Assembly (NCBI GenBank): GCA_002358965.1
Contig: DEPW01000141.1
Span: forward strand, 8,727-18,284
Reading direction: 5' to 3'
DNA: 9,558 bases
DNA from: Bacteroidales bacterium UBA3382
GTDB lineage: Bacteria > Bacteroidota > Bacteroidia > Bacteroidales > UBA932
In this document: piece after piece, positions 1-5,505 of the stretch
Position numbering within the stretch: the first letter of the stretch is position 1
Layout of the letters: each line of letters begins with the position of its first letter
Position numbers and translations under genes: made by a program
Notes under the pieces: generated by a model
What the model saw: only the letters and a program-made list of their open reading frames with translations
Told to the model about the DNA's origin: nothing
The model's database searches: none

Positions 1-150
1 GGAGCCGTAATAATCCACAAGTACATTGTTGAATATCGCAGGGTTGGCCTTTCCTACACGGTAGGTCTTCAGATCTTCTTCAAGATGAGTTGCGGCGTCG
101 GACATTTTCACCTTGACGCCGGCAAGGATTTCTTTAGCTCTCTCTATCAT
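1..150 (-). CDS. frr: Ribosome recycling factor, N-terminal 50 residues (runs off left edge)
   Basis: Ribosome recycling factor works with EF-G to split the post-termination ribosome in the cytoplasm. Only the first 50 codons lie in the window, starting at an ATG at 150-148; the family is about 185 residues long. The visible part reads like the first RRF helix followed by the family signature R-V-G-K-A-N-P-A (residues 31-38), then N-V-L-V-D-Y-Y-G-S (residues 42-50), which matches the conserved turn leading into domain II. It lies 42 bp downstream of pyrH on the same strand, the common bacterial arrangement, so it is probably cotranscribed with pyrH from the promoter at 924-955. The leader just before the ATG is A/T-rich with no evident Shine-Dalgarno, as is usual in Bacteroidota. 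The identification rests on both motif and neighbour. Confidence 0.95.
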   Translation of the reverse strand, partial: MIERAKEILAGVKVKMSDAATHLEEDLKTYRVGKANPAIFNNVLVDYYGS

Positions 151-192
151 AGTATTAAAAATTAAGTTTCAGGACAATCGGCAATCCGGCCG

Positions 193-900
193 CTACGGGT
201 GGACATATGTGCCGCATTTGCCTCCGCCGACGACTTCGGAAAGATTGCCTTTCGCGTTCATGTCGAATACGATCACAGGCATGTTTCCCTCCCGGCAAAG
301 CGCAAATGCCGTCATATCCATTACTTTCAGACCTTTTCCCATAGCCTCGCCGAAAGACAGCTCATCATATTTGACAGCGGAAGGGTCCTTCTCCGGGTCG
401 GCAGTATATACGCCGTCTACCCTGGTTCCTTTCAGAAGGACATCCGCATGGATCTCCAGAGCCCTCAGAGCAGCTCCCGAATCCGTCGTGAAGAACGGGT
501 TGCCGGTTCCTCCGGCGAGCAGGGCCACTCCTCCGGCAGACAGGAAATCCGTAACGGCATCGCGGTTGTAATACCTTGCTATGGGTTCCATGGGCGTCGC
601 CGTGAAGACTTTAGCGTCAAGGCCTTCGCTGCGCAGGGCCATGGCCAGGCCGAGACTGTTGATGACCGTGGCCAGCATCCCCATCTTGTCGCCGTCCACA
701 CGGTCGAAACCCTTCCCTGTCCCCTGCAAGCCGCGGAATATATTCCCGCCTCCGATGACGATGGCTACCTGCACCCCTCGGCGGACCACAGAGGCGATTT
801 CCGATGCATAATCCGCAAGGCGTTGCTCATCAATGCCTACGCCCTTATCCCCTCCCAGGCTCTCTCCGCTCAGTTTCAGTAAAACTCTTTTGTAATCCAT
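193..900 (-). CDS. pyrH: UMP kinase (uridylate kinase)
   Basis: Cytoplasmic UMP kinase phosphorylates UMP to UDP in pyrimidine nucleotide synthesis; bacterial enzymes are hexamers of the amino-acid-kinase fold, regulated by GTP and UTP. The protein is 235 residues, the normal length. Visible motifs in order are K-L-S-G-E-S-L (residues 9-15, phosphate binding), G-G-G-N-I-F-R-G (50-57), the D-R-V-D-G-D-K-M-G-M-L-A-T segment (66-78) typical of UMP binding, G-G-T-G-N-P-F-F-T-T-D-S (130-141) and V-D-G-V-Y-T-A-D-P (161-169). The ATG at 900-898 gives the canonical M-D-Y-K-R-V-L-L-K-L-S-G start. It stops at 193-195, 42 bp before frr. A good Bacteroidota promoter sits just upstream, implying a leader of only about 20 nt. 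Nothing in the gene looks damaged. Confidence 0.97.
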   Translation of the reverse strand: MDYKRVLLKLSGESLGGDKGVGIDEQRLADYASEIASVVRRGVQVAIVIGGGNIFRGLQGTGKGFDRVDGDKMGMLATVINSLGLAMALRSEGLDAKVFTATPMEPIARYYNRDAVTDFLSAGGVALLAGGTGNPFFTTDSGAALRALEIHADVLLKGTRVDGVYTADPEKDPSAVKYDELSFGEAMGKGLKVMDMTAFALCREGNMPVIVFDMNAKGNLSEVVGGGKCGTYVHP

Positions 901-923
901 ATCGGTAAAATCAAAATGCCAAA

Positions 924-955
924 CAAAGTTATTCCTATATTATGAAATTTGCAAA
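924..955 (-). promoter_or_regulatory. Promoter for pyrH-frr (Bacteroidota -33/-7 type)
   Basis: On the minus strand a TTTG (955-952) is followed by exactly 20 bp and then TAACTTTG (931-924). This fits the Bacteroidota sigma-factor consensus of TTTG or TTG at -33 and TAnnTTTG at -7 with a spacer of about 19-21 bp. Transcription should start near 917, leaving a very short leader before the pyrH ATG at 900. This is the best promoter match in the window. Confidence 0.75.
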
Positions 956-963
956 TTAGACTT

Positions 964-971
964 TATCTTTG
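964..971 (+). promoter_or_regulatory. Promoter -7 element for sdhC
   Basis: TATCTTTG matches the Bacteroidota -7 consensus TAnnTTTG. No good TTTG is present at the expected -33 distance; the nearest, at 948-951, is only 12 bp away. The call therefore rests on the -7 element and its position about 41 bp before the sdhC ATG. The leader that follows is very A-rich (about 985-1012), which often replaces a Shine-Dalgarno in this phylum. It is divergent from, and interleaved with, the pyrH promoter: the -33 of pyrH lies between the two -7 elements. Confidence 0.55.
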
Positions 972-1012
972 CAGGTCGTAAGCGTGATTAATAATAAAAT
1001 TAAAACAACAAT

Positions 1013-1714
1013 ATGGCTACCATTTTCAAATCATCTATCGGAAAGAAGCTCATAATGAGCATCAGCGGATTGTTCCTGATCCTGTTCCTTCTCATTCATG
1101 TAACTATCAACTCATTGTCGCTCATCAGTCCTGAAGCGTTCAATGCCGGATGTGACTTCATGGCCTTGCCTGTAATCACGGTAATCGTGCCTGTACTCGC
1201 GCTCGGATTCATCATCCACATCATCTACGCGATAGTCCTTACCCTCGGCAACCTGAAGGCTCGTGGAAACGACCGCTACGCCATCTCCCACAAAGGCGCT
1301 TCCGACGGATTCGCTGCCAAGAACATGTTCGTGCTCGGAGTAATCGTCCTCGGACTCCTCGTCTTCCACCTTACGCATTTCTGGGCAGACATGCAGCTGA
1401 AACAGTTCCAGGGCATGTCCCATGAAGAGCTGGCGCTCTCTTACGGCCCTTACGGCGCTTACGGCCTGCTCCTCGAAACTTTCAAGCCATGGTGGATGAC
1501 TGTCATATACATCGTATGGTTCGCAGCCCTGTGGTTCCACCTCACGCACGGATTTTGGAGCGCATTCCATACCATAGGCTTCAACAACAAGATCTGGATC
1601 AAGAGGCTCAAAGTCCTCTCATACATCTTCGCTACCATCATCTTCCTCGGTTTCACTGCCACTGCAATCGCAGCATGCCTGAAAGCCAACGGAATCCTCG
1701 GCTGCGGAATGTAA
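1013..1714 (+). CDS. sdhC: Succinate dehydrogenase / fumarate reductase cytochrome b subunit
   Basis: This is the membrane anchor of succinate:quinone oxidoreductase (fumarate reductase), of the single-subunit di-heme cytochrome b558 type found in Wolinella, Bacillus and Bacteroidota. It passes electrons between the quinone pool and the SdhAB catalytic head. The protein is 233 residues, close to the family norm, with about five hydrophobic membrane segments (roughly 13-35, 51-78, 104-124, 160-180 and 200-222). Candidate heme-ligand histidines in or near these segments are H29, H69, H119 or H122, and H176 or H179. The N-terminus (F-K-S-S-I-G-K-K-L-I-M-S-I-S-G-L) is typical of the family. The expected downstream partners sdhA (flavoprotein) and sdhB (iron-sulfur) are missing: a strong terminator follows 26 bp after the stop, and the next intact gene is sppA. 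In Bacteroides the three are normally one operon, so the catalytic subunits must be elsewhere or lost. The symbol frdC would be equally valid. Confidence 0.93.
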   Translation: MATIFKSSIGKKLIMSISGLFLILFLLIHVTINSLSLISPEAFNAGCDFMALPVITVIVPVLALGFIIHIIYAIVLTLGNLKARGNDRYAISHKGASDGFAAKNMFVLGVIVLGLLVFHLTHFWADMQLKQFQGMSHEELALSYGPYGAYGLLLETFKPWWMTVIYIVWFAALWFHLTHGFWSAFHTIGFNNKIWIKRLKVLSYIFATIIFLGFTATAIAACLKANGILGCGM

Positions 1715-1740
1715 GGATAGATTGCCAAAACGATACAAGG

Positions 1741-1767
1741 GGAGTCGCAACGCGGCTCCTTTTTTTT
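1741..1767 (+). terminator. Rho-independent terminator after sdhC
   Basis: An 8-bp stem (1741-1748 paired with 1752-1759, one G-T wobble) closes a 3-nt loop and is followed by eight T residues (1760-1767). It starts 26 bp after the sdhC stop codon and should end the sdhC transcript, making sdhC monocistronic. Confidence 0.88.
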
Positions 1768-1862
1768 GCCCTTCCATGGACAATTTGACATTGCCGCGCT
1801 GCCGTGATTTTGAGATTCGTGCAATTATGTGCTATCTTTTATACTTGCCAACAACATCATAA
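1768..1862. other. Short spacer, possible old promoter of the ATPase relic
   Basis: No gene is visible. TATACTTG at 1840-1847 differs by one base from the Bacteroidota -7 consensus, and it lies 16 bp before the ATG of the ATPase relic, so it may be the surviving promoter of that dead gene. No matching -33 element is at the right distance. Confidence 0.3.
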
Positions 1863-1996
1863 ATGATATTCAAAAGAAAAATATACGAACAACTGCTGCA
1901 TTGGAAGCGGACGGGGACAAGGTAAGTCCCATCGAGGTAAGATCTTCCGGTTACAAGACACATGCTTCGCTGGATGCCTTTTGTAATAACGAGTGA
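1863..1996 (+). pseudogene. Relic of a DUF4143-type AAA+ ATPase, N- and C-terminal pieces fused out of frame
   Basis: Two reading frames over 134 bp encode two ends of one protein family. The first (1863-1925) begins M-I-F-K-R-K-I-Y-E-Q-L-L-H-W-K, the characteristic start of the Bacteroidota 'archaeal ATPase/DUF4143' AAA+ proteins, in which the Walker A motif normally follows about 15 residues later. Here the frame stops after 20 codons. An overlapping frame (about 1904-1996) reads A-D-G-D-K-V-S-P-I-E-V-R-S-S-G-Y-K-T-H, then A-S-L-D-A-F-C, matching the C-terminal nuclease-like domain (P-I-E-V-K-S-S) of the same family. More than 300 residues of the usual protein, including Walker A and B, are missing between them, with the join near 1905-1916. 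The C-terminal frame ends at a TGA (1994-1996); a faint continuation (D-K-L-F-I-Y) follows in another frame. The family match is from memory of its conserved ends, not from a search. The gene is certainly non-functional. Confidence 0.72.
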
Positions 1997-2348
1997 TAAG
2001 CTATTTATATATATGATTATCCGCAAGATTACCCCCAGGGCCTGCCGGGATACTCACCTCCCCTGCGAAAGCACGCTTACCCCGTCCGGACCGAATCAAA
2101 ACCGAACCCTCTGCCATCCGCTCGCATGACTAACTAATTAACTATCAGTATTTTACCATAACACCAGCATGGACAAGGGTGGGAAAAATGGTACCCTGAG
2201 GCATCTCGATATTTCTGCAATCAACTGATTATCAACCCATTCACAAAAACACCGTATGGCAGAGGGTTCAGTTTCTGACGGAATCCGCCTGCCGGATGTG
2301 CAAGGAAGCCGGGGCGCAAGGTGGCATAAGCGGGACTGCAAGGCACAA

Positions 2349-2367
2349 GTCCACACCCCGACTTAAT
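2349..2367 (+). repeat. 19-bp repeat, copy 1 (direct)
   Basis: GTCCACACCCCGACTTAAT. It matches copy 2 (2413-2431) at 17 of 19 positions. The similarity continues about 12 bp downstream at roughly two thirds identity, so copies 1 and 2 are longer direct repeats with a 64-bp period. A weaker inverted partial match (A-A-G-C-C-G-G-G-G-C-G-C, 2306-2317) lies just upstream. Confidence 0.75.
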
Positions 2368-2412
2368 CTTCATTGCCACTTGTCCGTCGAAGAGATGTTC
2401 GAGACGGAGTGC

Positions 2413-2431
2413 GGCCACGCCCCGACTTAAT
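2413..2431 (+). repeat. 19-bp repeat, copy 2 (left inverted repeat of a 196-bp element)
   Basis: GGCCACGCCCCGACTTAAT. It matches the reverse complement of copy 3 (2590-2608) at 18 of 19 positions, so the pair forms near-perfect inverted repeats bounding 2413-2608. No obvious target-site duplication was seen outside the pair. Confidence 0.8.
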
Positions 2432-2477
2432 TTCCACTGCCGCAATTTGTTGGAAATCAACAATTAACGACAGGTAT

Positions 2478-2490
2478 GCCAAAATTTGGC
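2478..2490. repeat. 13-bp palindrome
   Basis: GCCAAAATTTGGC is a perfect 6+1+6 palindrome. It directly abuts the larger inverted-repeat structure at 2491-2529 and lies inside the 196-bp element bounded by the 19-bp inverted repeats. It could be a protein-binding site or part of a folded RNA; nothing seen here decides between them. Confidence 0.6.
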
Positions 2491-2529
2491 TGTGGAGCAG
2501 AGGGGGTTCCGAACCCCTCGGAATCCACA
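2491..2529. repeat. Nested inverted-repeat structure with two alternative hairpins
   Basis: An outer pair (2491-2496 with 2524-2529, 6 bp) encloses an inner stem of 7 bp (2502-2508 with 2512-2518, loop CCG, one wobble). A competing 9-bp hairpin uses 2504-2512 with 2518-2526 and loop ACCCC, so the two inner folds exclude each other. The G-rich inner stem resembles a tRNA T-arm, but the loop lacks the conserved bases and there are no acceptor or anticodon partners. Confidence 0.5.
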
Positions 2530-2589
2530 CCTATTAAAAATTATTACACTCATAAATTACTGTGTATCAGTAAGTAGTAATGCGTTTGC

Positions 2590-2608
2590 ATTAAGTCGGG
2601 GCGTGCCC
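2590..2608 (-). repeat. 19-bp repeat, copy 3 (right inverted repeat of a 196-bp element)
   Basis: On the plus strand this reads ATTAAGTCGGGGCGTGCCC. Its reverse complement differs from copy 2 at a single position and from copy 1 at three. It closes the 196-bp element that starts at 2413. Confidence 0.8.
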
Positions 2609-2715
2609 CCAAACCAAGGCATCTGCGACCGGCAGGCTACCGCAGACGATACCTCACCGACAGGCAGGCGGCTTGCAAGGGGCAATTTTGCGGATAACCG
2701 TTTTATTTTTTTCTT

Positions 2716-2723
2716 TAACTTTG
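2716..2723 (+). promoter_or_regulatory. Promoter -7 element for sppA
   Basis: TAACTTTG matches the Bacteroidota -7 consensus TAnnTTTG and lies 47 bp before the sppA ATG, preceded by a T-rich run (2701-2716). A TTTG at 2687-2690 is 25 bp upstream, longer than the usual 19-21 bp spacer, so the -33 half is uncertain. Transcription would begin about 2729-2731. Confidence 0.6.
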
Positions 2724-2770
2724 CAGACTGAGACCCGCCACATTGGAAACAACACTAATTTTAACGACAT

Positions 2771-4504
2771 ATGAAATTCCTAAAAACACTCCTTGCATCT
2801 TTCCTCGGATGCGCAATCGCACTTTTCATTGCCGTGATGGTCTGCATCGGTTTCATCGGCTCGATCGCACTCCTCGGCCAGCCGTCCACACCGGCAGTTC
2901 CTGAAACAGGAATACTTAAACTGGATTTCAAGAACATCATCTCCGAAAAGACCGTACCTGTCTCGGTCTTGTCGCTGCTGCAGGGCGAACCGTCGGGAAC
3001 CACGACGATCTACGACGCCATCAAGGCCATAGAAAGGGCCGCAGAAGACCCTGGTGTGAAATTCATCTACATGCAGCCGGACAATTTCGCCGGTTCGATA
3101 GCATCGATGGAGGAAATCAGGAACGCCCTCGAAAGATTCCGTTCGAGCGGCAAGGCAATAGTTTCGTTCACCCAGACGCCTACCCTGGGAAGCTACTATC
3201 TTGCTTCGGTTTCAGACAAGATATACATGGCCCCTTACGGGAGCGGGATGATACTCGGGCTGGGAAGCCAGATGATCTATTTCAAAGACCTGCTTGACGA
3301 GCTCGGCATAAACATCCAGCTCATAAGGCACGGAAAATACAAATCCGCCGGCGAACCGTACATCAAGAGCGAAATGAGTCCTGAAAACCGAAAGCAGAAC
3401 GAAGAGATGCTCGATGCGATATGGGAAAGCCTCGGAGGTGAAATCGCAACGGCACGCGGCATCACCATCGAACAGCTCGACGACATGCTGAACGGCCTGC
3501 GTCTCGAATCTCCTGAAGATTTCATGGAATGCGGCCTGATCGACGGCACGGCGACAAAAGACCAGATGGCCGAAAGGCTCTGCACCCTTTACGGGGTTGA
3601 GGACGAAAAAGACTTGAGCTTCATACCGTTCGACGATTATGCCGTCAATACCGTACCGGCCGTTTCGAAAAACAAGATCGCCCTCGTATATGCCGACGGA
3701 GAGATTGTGGAAGGAAAATCGACCGACAACATCGGAGGTGATTCATTCTCGGAACAGCTTGCCGAAATCAGAAGAGACACCACAATCAGGACGATAGTGT
3801 TCCGCATCAATTCTCCGGGAGGAAGTGTTAGCGCAGCCGAAAAAATCAAACGCGAAATCGACCTTATCCGCGAACAGGGCCGCACAGTCATAGCGTCGTA
3901 CGGTTCGTACGCCGCATCGGGAGGCTACTGGATTTCGGCGAACTGCGACTACATCTTCTCGGATGCCACCACGCTTACCGGAAGCATCGGGGTATTCAGC
4001 ATGATACCGGACATCGGCGATGCCATACGCGACAAGGCCCACCTCAACATATTTACAGTAAAGACACACGAACACGCGGACATGTTCAACATGATGAGAC
4101 CTTTGGATGCCGACGAACAGCGTTACATGCAGGCTTCGGTGGATACGATCTACACGGATTTCACAAGGCTGGTATCGCAGGGGCGCGGCCTTGATGTCGA
4201 ATATGTGGACGAGATAGCGCAAGGCCGGGTATGGGCAGGCACTGAAGCCCTTGAAATAGGTCTCGTCGATGAGATAGGAGGACTTGCCGACGCTCTCGAA
4301 TATGCCGCCGAACATTCAGGATACTCGGATTACGAGGTGATACAGTATCCTAAGCCTATGACACAGTTCGAAATGCTGCTCGAACAGTTTTACGGTGCCG
4401 GGGCAATGTTCGATTCGCCTTTCGAAAGCGCTTACCGCAGTCTGGAAGAAGTCTCAGGCAAAATATACGCAAGGCTTCCTTGGGATTACGAATTCACCTT
4501 CTGA
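2771..4504 (+). CDS. sppA: Signal peptide peptidase SppA, 67K type
   Basis: SppA is a membrane-anchored serine protease of family S49 that degrades signal peptides left after protein export. The 577-residue length fits the long (67K, E. coli-like) form, which has two tandem S49 domains. Residues about 8-36 form the single N-terminal membrane anchor. The N-terminal domain carries G-K-Y-K-S-A-G-E-P (188-196), where K191 corresponds to the catalytic lysine (E. coli K209), followed by M-S-P-E-N-R. The C-terminal domain carries R-I-N-S-P-G-G-S-V (345-353) and S-Y-A-A-S-G-G-Y-W-I-S (379-389), where S383 corresponds to the nucleophile (E. coli S409). The dyad therefore appears intact across both domains. 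The gene stands alone, with its own promoter and a hairpin terminator after the stop. The ATG at 2771 directly precedes the basic M-K-F-L-K start of the anchor. Confidence 0.96.
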   Translation: MKFLKTLLASFLGCAIALFIAVMVCIGFIGSIALLGQPSTPAVPETGILKLDFKNIISEKTVPVSVLSLLQGEPSGTTTIYDAIKAIERAAEDPGVKFIYMQPDNFAGSIASMEEIRNALERFRSSGKAIVSFTQTPTLGSYYLASVSDKIYMAPYGSGMILGLGSQMIYFKDLLDELGINIQLIRHGKYKSAGEPYIKSEMSPENRKQNEEMLDAIWESLGGEIATARGITIEQLDDMLNGLRLESPEDFMECGLIDGTATKDQMAERLCTLYGVEDEKDLSFIPFDDYAVNTVPAVSKNKIALVYADGEIVEGKSTDNIGGDSFSEQLAEIRRDTTIRTIVFRINSPGGSVSAAEKIKREIDLIREQGRTVIASYGSYAASGGYWISANCDYIFSDATTLTGSIGVFSMIPDIGDAIRDKAHLNIFTVKTHEHADMFNMMRPLDADEQRYMQASVDTIYTDFTRLVSQGRGLDVEYVDEIAQGRVWAGTEALEIGLVDEIGGLADALEYAAEHSGYSDYEVIQYPKPMTQFEMLLEQFYGAGAMFDSPFESAYRSLEEVSGKIYARLPWDYEFTF

Positions 4505-4541
4505 ATGCCTTTTCCCCGACAGGGATCGACATGACAAAATA

Positions 4542-4590
4542 CGGAGGGCCGGCTTGTTTTCACGACACCGGCCCTCCGCTTTTCCTGTTT
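4542..4590 (+). terminator. Hairpin terminator after sppA, probably bidirectional
   Basis: A perfect 11-bp GC-rich stem (4542-4552 with 4568-4578) closes a 15-nt loop and is followed by CTTTTCCTGTTTT. On the minus strand the same stem is followed by TATTTTG, so it could also end transcripts arriving from the lipoprotein relic on the other strand. It begins 37 bp after the sppA stop. The T-runs are interrupted, so efficiency may be moderate. Confidence 0.75.
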
Positions 4591-4612
4591 TCCGCCATAT
4601 CGCAGGCGACCT

Positions 4613-5505
4613 CTACGGCTCCGAAGCAGAGGCATCCATCAGCACCGGAACGCCGGTCCATTCGGCGGTTATCCTGTTAGGCTGATCGAGATTGTCTATG
4701 CAATCGAGAGTTATCGTATAAGTACCGTCGCCGTTCGCCACGATGTCTATGGTTCCGTCGGTAAGAGGCGCCCCTCCGGGAATCCGGTTTCGGGAGTGAA
4801 AGACGGATCGGTCAGAAGTTCCAATTTGAGACAATCGCCGGTCAGAGACCCTTGCTGATAAATGTATATCGTCCAATTGGCCGTGCCCGTACCGAAATAG
4901 TCCCCATAATATTCGCCATCGCATATCGCGCCTTCCATATCGGCCTGATAGTCGGATGTCAGAGTAGACATTACCGGGCTGTAATCCACCAACTGCACAG
5001 AGCCGGAATAAGTCACCAGGTGCGTATTCCCATACCCGTCCACCAGCTCGGCTTCATACCGGTAACCGCTTCCGTCTTTGGAGACCGTAAGCGTGCCGGA
5101 GGTGAAAATTGCGTTTTCCGCATATCCTTCACCGGTAGCGTCGAATACGAACCAGCGCGAATTTCCTTCCGCGAATGTCCCGTCCGAAGCGTCACCGAGC
5201 ACATAGGCCCCTTCGGGAACTGCGATCTTTTCCTTATTTTCCGGCACTGCGGAAGTATATATGTCGAAGACATAATAGGTAGACCCCGGAACGGCATTCC
5301 CGGCATCGCTGTAAGGAAGATCCGTGAGGCTGACATAATAATTCATTATGCCGTCCAGCACGACCATCCCTGTACGCTCCTCATACGACAGGTTGGGCTC
5401 CACATTGAAAGCCACCTTCCCCGATTCCGGATAAGTGAAACCGCCTATCCAGCCGTCTTCGGAGCCGGCCCACACTATCGCCCCGTCCGAACAACTGATG
5501 GACAT
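4613..5505 (-). pseudogene. Broken beta-repeat lipoprotein gene (frameshift, lost signal peptide)
   Basis: This resembles large Bacteroidota surface lipoproteins built from repeated beta-rich domains with strands like Y-Y-G-D-Y-F-G-T-G-T-A-N-W-T-I-Y and L-T-D-G-T-I-D-I-V-A-N-G-D-G-T-Y-T-I. No function is known to me. One domain is complete (about 5400-4980) and a second is partial (about 4950-4613). In the second, the first frame runs to F-P-E-G (near 4772) and then ends at a TAG (4749-4747). The expected continuation A-P-L-T-D-G-T-I-D-I resumes in another frame at once and runs to a TAG at 4615-4613. Comparison with the first domain suggests about 30 residues were deleted there along with the frame change. 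At the 5' end there is no signal peptide, but S-I-S-C-S-D at about 5502-5486 looks like a lipobox and mature start whose upstream part was replaced by the Crp relic. The repeat-family link is by eye. Confidence 0.7.

Larger units (their letters stand above)
1997..2715. other. Long stretch without an intact gene; repeat cluster and decayed sequence
   Basis: No convincing coding region was found on either strand. The left part (1997-2348) shows nothing definite apart from an AT-rich patch near 2127-2160. The right part contains three copies of a 19-bp repeat (2349-2367, 2413-2431 and 2590-2608), a 13-bp palindrome (2478-2490) and a compact inverted-repeat structure (2491-2529). A small hairpin (2622-2627 with 2641-2646) lies upstream of the sppA promoter. 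Short open frames here, such as 80 codons on the minus strand at 2221-2463 and 81 codons on the plus strand at 2486-2731, overlap the repeats, lack recognisable domains and look fortuitous. Taken together with the ATPase relic to the left, this looks like an old insertion or rearrangement site that is decaying. Confidence 0.6.

Noticed and set aside
199..882. 227-codon open frame on the plus strand
   Set aside because: It is fully antisense to pyrH, which is unmistakable, and the product has no recognisable features.
2221..2463. 80-codon minus-strand open frame covering two of the 19-bp repeats
   Set aside because: The product is not one I recognise, the repeats fall inside it, and there is no promoter match. 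If the same peptide recurs in other genomes it would more likely mark a DNA repeat than a gene.
2215..2465. Possible second repeat family (C-T/C-G-C-A-A-T ... A-T-C-A-A-C at 2215-2241 and 2440-2465)
   Set aside because: Only about 15 of 26 positions agree without gaps, which is not clearly above chance in AT-rich sequence.
2478..2530. Possible tRNA gene or tRNA 3' fragment on the minus strand
   Set aside because: The stem and 7-base loop resemble a T-arm, but the loop reads TTCGGAA, lacking the invariant A58. No complementary acceptor strand, anticodon arm or D-arm lies at the required distance.
2349..2608. CRISPR array
   Set aside because: There are only three repeats, with unequal spacing and mixed orientation, and no cas genes in the window.
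2486..2731. 81-codon plus-strand open frame before sppA
   Set aside because: It runs through the hairpins, a repeat copy and the sppA -7 promoter element, so it is very unlikely to be coding.
3743..4315. 190-codon minus-strand open frame inside sppA
   Set aside because: It is antisense to the catalytic domain of SppA and has no features of its own.
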